Below are positions 51,501 to 63,500 of a stretch of DNA of 64,000 bases, piece by piece. This stretch comes from BAIKAL-G1 sp943369525. GTDB taxonomy: Bacteria; Cyanobacteriota; Cyanobacteriia; PCC-6307; Cyanobiaceae. Positions within the stretch are counted from its first letter, which is position 1, and each line of letters begins with the position of its first letter. The stretch spans positions 70,435-134,434 of the forward strand of contig CALRNL020000009.1 of the NCBI GenBank assembly GCA_943369525.1, in the 5' to 3' direction. The notes beneath the pieces were generated by a model, which worked only from the letters and a program-made list of their open reading frames with translations, was not told the origin of the DNA and searched no databases. Position numbers and translations under genes: made by a program.

Positions 51501-54500
51501 GACACTAATTTTGACGGAAGCACCAGCACGGTAATTTCCCAAACCGTCAACCAGCTTCAGACTCCCGCCATCACTAGCGCCAACGCCGCCAACTTCCCCA
51601 CCGGCAATTACGGCAGTTTCCAGTTCACCGCCACAGGGAACCCGGCACCCACCTTCAGCGTCACCACGGGCACGCTTCCGGCCGGCCTGACCCTTTCACC
51701 CGATGGTCGTTTGTCCGGCATCGCCACCACCATCGATACCACATCGGTCACGGTCACTGCCACCAATGGTGTCGGCACACCGGCCACCCAGTCGTTCAGC
51801 ATTGGTGTGAAACAGTATCCGGTGTTCACCAGCGCTGGCAGCGCCGATTTCAGCCGCACCGTGGCCGGATCGTTCGCCGTGGCGGCCACGGGCTCGCCGA
51901 CCTATTCGATTGATCCAGCGACGACCTTATTTATAAGTGGTTTCTCCACCCTGCCATCGGATTGGGCCCTCAGTAACGCCCAAATTAGCGGTGGTTCGGC
52001 TGCCCTCAACCCGGCCACCGCTAACACGAATGGCGCGCTTATTCTGCCTAAGCTAGGGGCCTCAAGCCCCGGCTCTTTCACCGCATCGTTTGACTACACT
52101 GCTGGCACTGTCACCGTCGCCGGTAATACTCCAAGCGGAACCAGCTTCAACTACGGCGCGCTTAGCGGCACCACAGGCAGTGCGACCACCATGGTCGGCA
52201 ACAATGGCCTCGTGGTCAGCTTCCTAGAGGCCTATACCAAGGCGGGGGCTGTTACCACAAGAGTGCCCTCGTCCGTTGAGGTGCGCTGGAATGGCACGGT
52301 CATCGCCTCGGCGCCCATCAGTTTTGGCACCGGGGCCAAGCCGGTGCAGATCAAGCTCGATGCGGCCAATGTGCTGTCGGTGAGCTATGACAACGCCCAG
52401 GTATTAAACGCGAACCTGAGCGGCAAGGTGAACGCCGCCGACCGCTCCAACTGGCAGTTCGCCCTGGGCTCGGCCAACACCAGCCAGAACGCCAGCAGTC
52501 ACAGCATCGACAACCTGGCGATCGTGACCAACGGGGGCTTGCCCGCTGGTCTTTCGCTCAATCCAACGACCGGAGAGATCTCCGGTACACCCACCGCGGC
52601 GACGAGCGCGGGCCAGCACGTGTTCAACGTGGTGGCCACCAATGCCGATGGCGCCACCTCGCAACCATTCAGGCTGAACCTGGCCTCTGGTGCGCCGGTT
52701 TTCAGCAGCTCCTCCACCCAGGCAACGATACCTGGTGCGCCCACCACGATTGCCATCGCGGCCGCAGGGAGCGGCGGCCCCACCACCTACAGCGTGATGC
52801 CCCAGGTCCTGATCAGGACCACACTGGCGAACGCTGATACCCTGCCCGCCGGCGCCTACATCAATGGCAATAGCCGATTCACTGCCGGTGCGATTGAACT
52901 CATCCAGAATACGACGAATCAAACCAGCTGGGTTCAATTCCTGGGCCAGGGTGATCAGAACCCCACGGCCTTTACGGCCAGCTTCAACTACAAGGTGGGC
53001 GGCGGCACCACTACGGGTGGCGGTGGCATCAGCTTCAACTATGGCAACCCCGGCGACACCACCAAGGGCCTGCGGGTCAACCTCACTGAACTCGTTATAG
53101 GTAGCAGCCAATTCTACTTGCAGGTGGCTGTTTCCTTAAATAACCTCACATCTTCCAGCACCCTCATCCCTAACCCTTTCACCGCCGCTCTTTATAAGAG
53201 TAACACCTACTTACCCGTCAAGATTGCGATGAGCGCCGAGGGGCGCCCGCAGGTGTGGGTGAACAATGTGTTGGCCTTTGACACGGGCGTTGTCAACGAT
53301 TGGCAAAGCACCGATAAGTCGCTGTGGGCCTTCAGCTTCACGGGCACCACCGGCGCTTTCACAAACAACTTCCACACCATTAAGGATGTGGTGATCGGCA
53401 GCAATGGCGTGTTGCCGCCGGGCCTGAGCCTCGACCCCAACACCGGCGTGATCAGCGGCAAGGTGGGCATCGGCACCGCGGTGGACCCCTATGTGAATGT
53501 CACAGCCACCAATGCCGCGGGTAGCACCACCCAGCTCGTGAAGCTGGATGGGAGCCCCAGCAACACCCTGCCCGGCCAGCGCCCGGCCACCGGCACCAGC
53601 CTCGGCGGCCCCGATGCCCTTGGTGCCACCGGCGAGCAGTTTCGCAACCTGAGCGCCTTCGCGGCGCTCACCACCGACGGTCAGGTGAAGGTGTGGGGCA
53701 ACACCCTCAACGGCGGCCTCCAGGCCGAGGCCCCCACCGGCACCGGCTACACCGTGATCACCTCCAACGAGAGGGCCTTCGCCGCGCTCAAAAACGACGG
53801 CTCGATTGTTTCTTGGGGCTTTAGCGCCAACGGCGCCACGGGCGAGCCCACGGGCACCGGCTACCAGATGATTTCCGCCACCCGCACCGCCTTTGCCGCC
53901 ATCAAAAACGATGGCAGCATCACCGCTTGGGGCAACAGCGCCGATGGGGGCTCCTTCAGCCCCACCGGCAGCTCCTCGCCCACTGGCACCGGCTACATCC
54001 GCATTTACGCCAACGGTGGCGGCTTCGCGGCGCAAAAGATCGATGGCACGATCCGGACCTGGGGCAACGCCAACAGCATCGGCACAAGCGCCACGCCCGT
54101 TCCGCTCACAACGGCGTTCACCCGCGTCACCGTCAACGACTTCCAGTCGGGCACGGCCTCCTACGGCGCATTCGCGACCACCGACTCCAAGGGCGCAATC
54201 ACTGCCTGGGGTCCGACCGCTACTGGTACCAATACCGGCGGTTCAGGCAAACCCAGTAGCTCTGGCTGGCTGGATGTTGTCAACACCAGCCGGGCCATGG
54301 CGGCGATCGACGCCAACGGCGTTATCAGTGCCTGGGGCGATTCGGCTTTCGGCGGCGGTAGCACCTCAACGTCACCGACCCTCACCTACCTCAAGGCCCC
54401 CACCGACAGCGGCTACCGCCAGCTGTACGGCAACAGCTCGGCCTTTGTGGCGGTCCGCCAGGACGGCTCCCTGGCCGCCTGGGGCAACTCGATTAATGGC

Positions 54501-57500
54501 GGCTCCGGCGCCCCCACCGGCACGGGCTACACCCAGGTGTACTCCACGCTCAATTCGTTTGCGGCCATGAAGGCCGATGGCTCGATCAGCGTGTGGGGCA
54601 GCTCTCTAGAGGGCGGCAACACAAAGGTGGCCCCGGCAGCCACGGCCACCGGCTACACCAACCTGTTCAGTAGCCAGGGCGCCTTTGCGGCCCTCAAGGG
54701 CGACGGCTCGGTCACCGTGTGGGGTAACACCAGCATGGGCGGCACGGGCGGCCCCACCGGCACCGGCTGGACTGAGATCACCAGCTCGGGCACGGCGTTT
54801 GCCGCCCGCAAAACCGATGGCAGCCTCTATTCATGGGGCTCCTCGCTCACTGGAGGCACCGGCGCCCCCACGGGCAGCAACTACCTCACGGTGCAGTCGC
54901 CCACGTTGGCGAAGCCCTATTTCCCCCAGGCCGCCGGCGCCCCGGTGAACCTCAGCGTCAACCAGACGCAGCAAGCGCAGGTGTTCCTGGGCATCCAGGG
55001 CGAAGGCCTCACCTTCACGATCACCAACGGCAAGCTTCCCGCTGGCATGAAGCTCGATGCCGCCACCGGCTGGATCCATGGCAACCCCGCAGAACCCGGT
55101 ACCTTCCCGCTCACGATTAATGCCACCAGCGCCGCCGGCAGTGTTACCCAGAACTTCAACCTGAGGGTGGAAAGTTCGCTGCTGCCCAACCAGCGCCAGG
55201 GCGCTGGTGCCGTTTACAGCATCGGCTCGGGCACGGAATACGCCAACTCGACGGCCTTTGCCGGCCTCACGGCCAACGGTGGCGTCTACTCCTGGGGCGG
55301 TAATGCCAATTGGGGCAGCTGTGGCGAGCCTACCGGCACCGGCTACACCCAGATCACCGCCAGCACTTTCGCCTTTGCCGCCCTTAAATATGATGGCAGC
55401 ATCGAAGCTTGGGGTGAAGGTTCCGCCGGCGGCTTTAACGAGCCCACTACTAGCGGTTACACCAAGATCTACTCTGCACAATCTGCGTTCGCCGCCCTCA
55501 AGGCCGACGGCAGCATCACCGCCTGGGGCTCTAGCGATTTCGGTGGCAGCGGTGCGCCAGCGGGCACCGGCTACACCAAAATATACTCTGCACAATCTGC
55601 GTTCGCCGCCCTCAAGGCCGACGGCAGTATCACCGCCTGGGGCACTGTGGTGGGTGCTCCCACTGGCAGCGGCTATACCAGCATTACTCCCAACCTCCAT
55701 GCCTATGCGGCGCTCAAAGCAGACGGCAGCATCACCGCCTGGGGAGACAGTGCTGGCGGCGGTAGCAACGCGCCCACGGGCACCGGCTACACCAAGATCT
55801 TTGCCACTAAAGGCTCCTATGCGGCGCTCAAAGTTGATGGCAGCATTGCCGTGTGGGGCAGCAGCAACAATGGGGGAACAAACGCCCCAACCGGGACCGG
55901 GTTTGTCGATATCTGGTCTTCGAGCAACGGCTTCGCCGCTATGAAGAGCGATGGCTCCCTCGTCTCGTGGGGCGCCTCGGGCAGCATTGGCTCCGCCACA
56001 CCCACAGACACCGGCTTCACCCAAGTCTTTTCCACCGGCGGCTCCTTCGCGGCGCTGAAGGCCGACGGCTCGATCATCTCTTGGGGTGCCACCGATAGCG
56101 GTGGCACCGGCGCGCCCAAGGGCACCGGCTTCACCACCATCTACACCAACAACAACGCCTTCGCCGCCATGAAGGCCGACGGCAGTATCACCGTTTGGGG
56201 TAAATCCACCTCTGGTGGCTTCTTCAGCCCCACCGGCAGCGGCTACACCCAGATCTTCAGCCGCGCAAACGCCTTCGCTGCCATGAAGGCGGATGGCACC
56301 GTCAAGGTTTGGGGTTCATCTATCGCCGGCTTGCATGGTGCCTCGGGTCAGGTGGAGTTCGCCTCGATCCAAAACGCCACCGCGGTGGCTCCCGCCCGCC
56401 AGTTCGACGTGACCGGCAACCTGCCCGCCGCCCGACTCTTCACCCCGCTGGCCACCCAGGCCGCCGGCCTTAACGGCGTGGCCGGCTACCAGGTGGGCGC
56501 CAACACGGGCCTTGGCCTGGGCAGCGCCATCACCAGCGGCAGTTTGCCGGACGGACTCAGCCTCAATGTGGCCACCGGCTATTTGGAAGGCACGGCCACC
56601 AAGTCCGGCACCTCCAACTTCACCGTCACCACCTACAACGGCAGCGGCCAGTCGAGCCAGGCCTATTCACTGACGGTGACGGATTCCGGCACTTCCAAAG
56701 CGGCGCCTACTTTCAACCCAACCAAGCCGATCGGCTATGCCAACTACGCCATCGGCAAACTGGCCAGCTACGACCTGGCCGCGGTTGCGACTCCAGCAAC
56801 TGCCCAGCTGAACTATTCGCACATTGCCGGCACCCTGCCCCCCGGCATGACGCTGCAAACCAACGGCACAGTGGCCGGCACGCCCACCACCCCCGGCACC
56901 TACCAATTCACCCTGGCCGCCAGCGACAGCAAGGGCATCGCAGCGCAGACGTACACCATCAAGGTGAGCGCCGACACCCCCAACCAGCGCCCTGGCCAGT
57001 ATTCCACCATCGATACCCTGAGCAGCGGAACCCAGGGCATCAACTTGGGCGCCTATGCCGCCCTCAGAGCCGATGGCACCATCGTCACCTGGGGCGACAG
57101 CGCCAGCGGCGGCGCTCTGGCCACCGGCGTGCCGACCGGGGCTGGCTACGTGCAGATCGCCCAGACCAATTCCGCCTTCGCCGCCCTGCGTTACGACGGC
57201 TCGATCCAGTCCTGGGGCAACAACGATTACGGCGGCCTGGGCGCACCCACCGGCACCGGCTTCACCCGGTTGTTTTCCAATGGCTACGCCTTCGCCGCCA
57301 TGAAGGCCGATGGCAGCATCATCACCTGGGGCCAAGACGTTAGCGGCGGTACCGGCGAACCCACCGGAACCGGCTACACGCAGATCTTCACCAATAGCGG
57401 TGCCATGGTGGCCATGAAGGCCGATGGCAGCTTGGTCGCCTGGGGAAGCAGCGACACCGGCGGCACGAACGCGCCCACCGGCACCGGCTATGTGACCATC

Positions 57501-60500
57501 ACATCCAACGCCACCGCCTTCGCCGCGCTGAAGTCTGACGGTTCGATCAGCGCCTGGGGCATCACCACCAATGGCGGCACAAACGCGCCCACCAACAACA
57601 GCTACACCGCCATCTATTCCAGCCACAATGGCTTCGCGGCGCTGCGTGCCGATGGCACCATCGCCACCTGGGGCGCCACAAGCAAGGGCGATAATCCGTT
57701 CACCGGCGGCAACAACTTCATCAGCGTTTCGGCCACTGACTCCGCATTCGCCGCGCTGAGATCCGATGGCACCATCACGGCCTGGGGCGGAACCGGTAGT
57801 GGCGGTAGCAACTTTCCCACGGGCACCGGCTTCACCGCCATCTATTCCACCGACAAGGCTTTCGCGGGCCTCAGGACCGATGGGTCCATTGTCTCTTGGG
57901 GTAACAAAGCCGCTGGCGGCGATAGCACGCCCCCGGGGACAGGTTTTATCACGATCGTTTCCAACCGCCAGGCGTTCACCGCCCTCAAGAACGATGGCAC
58001 GGTCGTCTCGTGGGGGAACTCCAACTTCGGCGGCAAGGCCAAGGCGCCCACGGGCGCCACGGCCACCGGCTTCACCCAGGTCTTCTCTACTAGTTCGTCG
58101 TTTGTTGGGCAAAAATCGGATGGCAGCCTGGCGGCCTGGGGTGACCCCATTGGAGGTGGTTCAGGCGTGCCCAGGGGCACGGGCCTGACAGTCAGCTCGG
58201 CCCGGGCGGCGATTCCTTACCAGCAATCCGGCACCAGCGGCGACCTGCCCACGGCCTACATCGGCACCAAGATCGGCCCCGATGGTGGCGCCGGCCCGGC
58301 CGCCTATCAGGTGGGTGCCATCAGCCAGGGGGCCTATTCCCGCATCACCGCCGGCGCGCTGCCCGGTGGTTTGTCTCTCGACCCGGCAACAGGCTTCCTG
58401 TCCGGCACGCCGTCCGGTCTTGCGGCCACCGCTACCACGCCCAGCGGCCTGCCTGGCACCTATTCCTTCACCGTCACCACCACCAGCGCGCTGGGGTCTA
58501 CGGCCCAGGCGTACACGCTGGAGGTGAAAACTCCGCTTTCGGTGATTTTGCCGAATCAGCGGGTGGGCAGCGGGGCGATCGCTTTTATTGGGTCAGGACA
58601 AGCTTTCCCGAACCTAGCTGCATTTGCTGCCCTGAAAGCCGACGGGTCGATCAGCGCCTGGGGCGCTGGCTATTCCGGTGGCAGCGGCGCGCCTTCCGGC
58701 ACGGGCTTCACCCAGATTTATGCCAATCCCAATGCGTTTGCCGCCCTGAAAGCCGACGGGTCGATCACCGCCTGGGGCTCTAGCTTTTTCGGCGGCAGCG
58801 GTTCGCCAGTGGGCACGGGCTTCACCCAGATTTATTCCACTCAATCTGCGTTTGCCGCCCTGAAAGCTGACGGGTCGATCACAACTTGGGGCGTTGCCAG
58901 CAATGGTGGCAGCGGTGCGCCATCAGGTACGGGCTTCACCCAGATTTATTCCACTCAATCTGCGTTTGTCGCCCTGAAGGCCGACGGCTCGCTCAGCCAA
59001 TGGGGTAATACCTATTGGGCGGGCAGCGCCGGGCCCACAGGCACAGGCTTCACCCAGATTTATACCAATCCATTTGCGTTTGCCGCCCTGAAAGTCGACG
59101 GCTCGATCACCGCCTGGGGCTCTAGCGATTTCGGTGGCAGCGCTGCGCCAGCGGGAACGGGCTTCACCCAGATTTATGCCAATCAAGGTGCGTTTGCCGC
59201 CCTGAAAGCTGACGGGTCGATCACCGCCTGGGGCTCTGGCTATTACGGTGGCAGCGCTGCGCCAGCGGGCACGGGCTTCACCCAGATTTATGCCAATCCC
59301 AATGCGTTTGCCGCCCTGAAAGCCGACGGGTCGATCAGCGCCTGGGGCGATGGCTATTACGGTGGCAGCGGTTCGCCAGTGGGCACGGGCTTCACGCAGA
59401 TTTATTCCACTCAATCTGCGTTTGCCGCCCTGAAAGCCGACGGGTCGATCACCGCCTGGGGCTCTAAAAATTTCGGTGGCAGCGCTGCTCCAGCAGGCAC
59501 GGGCTTCACCCAGATTTATGCCAATCGATTTGCGTTTGCCGCCCTGAAAGCCGACGGGTCGATCACCGCCTGGGGCTCTAGCGATTTCGGTGGCAGCGGT
59601 GCGCCAGCGGGCACAGGTTTCACCCAGATTTATGCCAATCCACAGGCGTTTGCCGCCCTGAAAGCTGACGGGTCGATCACAACTTGGGGCGATGCCATAA
59701 ATTTTGGCAGCGGCGCCCCCACCGGCACCGGCTATGCCACCGTGCAATCGCCCCTGGTGAGCGATCCGGCCTTCGCCGCCTTCCCGGCCAACTCGGCCCT
59801 ATCCACCAAAGCAAACCAGCCCTTCTTCGCCCACCTGGGCGCCCAAGGGGTGGGTGCCCGCTATGAGATCACGGTGGGCAGCCTGCCGGCCGGCCTCACG
59901 CTCGATGCCACCACCGGCGTGGTCAGCGGCACCGCCACCGGCACGGGCACCTATGCCTTCATTCTGTCGGCGTCAACCCCGGCGGGCACCGCCTCCCAGC
60001 CCTTCAAGCTGGTGGTGGAAGGAAGCTCCGCCCCCGCCTTCTCAAGCGCCGCCCCTGCCACCTTCACCGCGGGCACGGCGAGCACCTTCATCGTTGGTGC
60101 CACAGGCATCCCCGCGCCTACCTATTCCGTGCCCCCGGGCACCCTGCCCAGCGGCCTGACCCTCAACGCCACCACTGGTGAGATTTCCGGCACGCCAGCG
60201 GCGGGCACCGGCGGCTCGGTCACGGTCAACATCACCGCCACCAACAGCGCCGGCAGCACCAACCAGGCCTTCAAGCTGGATGTGAACGAGGCACCCTCCA
60301 TCACCAGCGCGGCCAGCGCCCGCTTCGAACCTGGCAGCGCCGGCAACTTCAGCTTCACCGCCAGCGGCTACCCAGCCCCCCGATTCTCCATCATCTCCAC
60401 CAATGGCCCCCTGCCCACGGGTGTGAGCCTGAGCCCCTCGGGCGTGCTGAGCGGCACCCCGGCCGCAGGCACCGGCGGCGCCTATTCGATCACCGTCGTG

Positions 60501-63500
60501 GCGGCTAATGGGGTTGGTAACACAGCAAGCCGGCAATTCACCCTCACCATTCCGGTGTTGGCGGCCACGGCCTTGAAAATTGTGGGCCCCTCTGCCGTGG
60601 TGAGCGGCCAGGCCACCCGCTATGAGGTGCAGGCGGTCGATGCCAACGGCAACGTCAACAAAACCGCCACCGGCACGGTGACCCTTAGCGCCAGCGGTGC
60701 GGGCAGCCTTAACCAATCCGGCAGCAGCGGTGCCCCCAGCGCCGAGCTGATCGACGGTGTGGCCCGCTTCCCCCTCCTGGCCTACGAGGCCTCCGCCGAT
60801 GGCGAACGGTTCACCCTGCTGGCCGAGGGCAGCGGTGCCGCCGCTGGTCTCACCAAAGCCACCAGTGGCCCAATCAGCGCCGATGTGGTGGCAAGCCAGC
60901 TCCAGATTCTGGGTTCCCCCAGCCCCACCACCCTGCAGTCAGGCGAGACCACCAGCCTGGGCGCTTTGCGCCTGGTGGGTGTGGATGCCTCTGGACGCAT
61001 CGATAGCCAGTGGCTGGCCCAGGATCAAACCGTCATGCTCAGCCTCACGGCCCCGGGCGATGGCCCCCTGGCGGGCACCGTTACCGGCTTGGCGATCGCC
61101 AGGGGCAGCGCCCTCAGCGACATCGACACCAGCGCCACCACGATCACCCTGGGCAGCAGCGCCATCGGCAGCGATGGCAGCATCATTCTCGGCGCCATGG
61201 ACCTCAGCGATGGCAGCATCGGTTTGGGCGCCCTGGACCTCACCTACACCAACCCCAGCGGCAGCAGCACGGTGGATCTGGCCCTGAAGGCCCAGCGCCG
61301 CAATGGCAAGGGCCTTCCAGACGCCTCCATGGCAGCCCTGGCATCGGGCCTCACCAGCAGCAGCGCGCCCATCAGCAACCAGGCGCCCCAGCTGAATCTC
61401 GATCCCACGAATGCCCCCAATTCGTATACCGAAAACGGCAGCCCCATGGCGATCGTGGGTCCGCTCGCCAGCGTCAGCGACGCGGACAACAGCTTGCTAT
61501 CCCTGCAAGTGGTGATCACCAATTTGCAAGCCGGTGATCTGCTGGCTTTGGCCACCACGCCGAGCGGGTTAACCGCGGCTTACGACGCCTCCAGTGGTTC
61601 GCTGTTGATTAAGGCCGCCGTTAACGCCTCTCCCACCCCGGCCGACTTCCAGTCCGCCCTGCGGGCGGTGCGCTACTCCAACAGTTCCGATAACCCCGTC
61701 ACCACGCCGCGCCAGATCACGGTCACGGCCAACGACGGCAGTGGCCTGGCCAATGCCACGGCCACGGCCAGCCTCACCGTGGCGGTCACTCCCACCGATG
61801 ACCCCACCACCCTCACCAACCTGCCCCCATCGATCGCCGCCACCGAGGACACCACGGCGCCGCTCGACCTGGGCGCCCTGGTGTTGGCCGATCCCGATGG
61901 CGGTGATGCCGTGCAAACCCTCACCCTCTCCGTGCGCCAGGGCACCACGCCCAGCGGCAGCCTCAGCGCCAGCAACGGCCCGGGCGTCACGGTTACCGGC
62001 AGCGCCAGCGCCCAACTGACCCTGGTGGGCACGATCACTGCCCTCAATCGCTACCTGCAAACCAGGGCTGTGCTCAGCTTCACGGCCGCCCCCAATGCCA
62101 ATGGCAATTATGGGTTGAGTTTTGATTTGGCAACGGGCGACAGCAGCTTGAACCTCGGCAGCACCACGATCGCCGTGGCGGCGGTGAATGATCCAGCGGT
62201 GTTCAGCGGTGTGCCCGCCAGCGGCACCGTGGTGCGCCTGCGCCATGGGGTGGCCACCAGCCTGCAAAGCCTGCTCGGCAGCACGCCCATCAGGGTGGCC
62301 GATGGCGATCTGGTGGACTACAGCAGCGCCGGCACCACCCAGTTGACCCTGGTGGCGACCAACGCCAGCCTCGGCGGCCTCAGCGCTGGCACCCACAGCG
62401 GCGGCGCCACGCTCACGATCAACACCGCCAGCCGCTGGCTGGCGACCGGCACCCTGGTCCAGATCAATGCCCTGTTGGCCGATCCGGCGATCACGTTGCA
62501 ATCGGCCGCAGCCGGTGCCGTGGGTCTGGGCCTGGAGCTCCATGATGGCTCCAATGGCACGGGGTCCAGCACCGACGCCGCCATTCAGTTCCGGGCGGTG
62601 AGCGATCCGCTGCTCAACAACCCCGCCAGCACGGCGGCCCGATCGATCAGTGCCGGCTTTGGCGAAAGCCTGGGCTTCCTCTCGATCAGCGATCCCGATG
62701 CTGCCCTCACCAACGCCTTTACCTTCCTCGCCGAGAGCTACACCCTCAGCCTCGATGCTGCGGCCAGCAACGGCCAGTTGATTGGCCTCAGTGATGCCGA
62801 TCCCAAGGAGCCAGGAGTGCAGCTCAAAGGCACGGCCGCCCAGATCAACGCCCAACTCCAGGATGCCCGCTACCAGGCCACGGCCTTGGGCAGCTCCAGC
62901 CTGCAGCTGAGCCTCAGCAACGGCCTGGCCCCGGTGATCAGCAGCACTGCCAGTTTCATGGCGATCAATTCACCCCCCAGCCTCACCCAGGTCGACACCC
63001 TCCGGGGCGCCAAGGAAGATCAGCCCTTGGCGATCTCCTTCGCCGATCTCGCCGCCGTGGCCGATGAAACCGACAAGGGCGGCAGCGTCGAAGGCTTTGT
63101 GGTGAAGGTGGTCAGTAGCGGCAGCCTCCGGATTGGCACCACGGAGCAGGGCGCCACGGCCTGGCTCAGCGGTAGCAATGACAGGATCACCCCGACCCTG
63201 AATGCCTATTGGACCGCGGCTGCCAATGCCAATGGCATGGCGATCAACGCCTTCACGGTCACCGCGCTGGATAACAGTGGCGGTGAATCGTCAACACCGA
63301 TCGCCGTGAAGGTGGACGTGGATCCGGTGAATGATGCGCCAACAATCAGCGGCGTGCCCACCGTTACAACGGTCGTGAACACCGGTGTGAGCAACGCCCT
63401 GGTGGATTTCACAGTTGGCGATATCGACAGCAACGCCCTGACCCTCACCCTGCGGCCCATTGATGGCAGCATTGGCAACTTAACGGACGCTGACGGCAAA

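Noticed and set aside
54831..56024. Long minus-strand frame (397 codons) rich in Gly and Ala across the WG repeats
   Set aside because: It is antisense to the giant gene, its sequence is a periodic reflection of the 114-bp repeats, and it has no family motif. Similar minus-strand frames at 53211-54035, 56667-58112, 58923-59747 and 61569-62855 were rejected for the same reason.
58602..59735. Possible CRISPR array because of regular near-identical DNA units
   Set aside because: The period is 114 bp with no unique spacers, the frame is continuous, and each unit encodes the 38-residue WG repeat.
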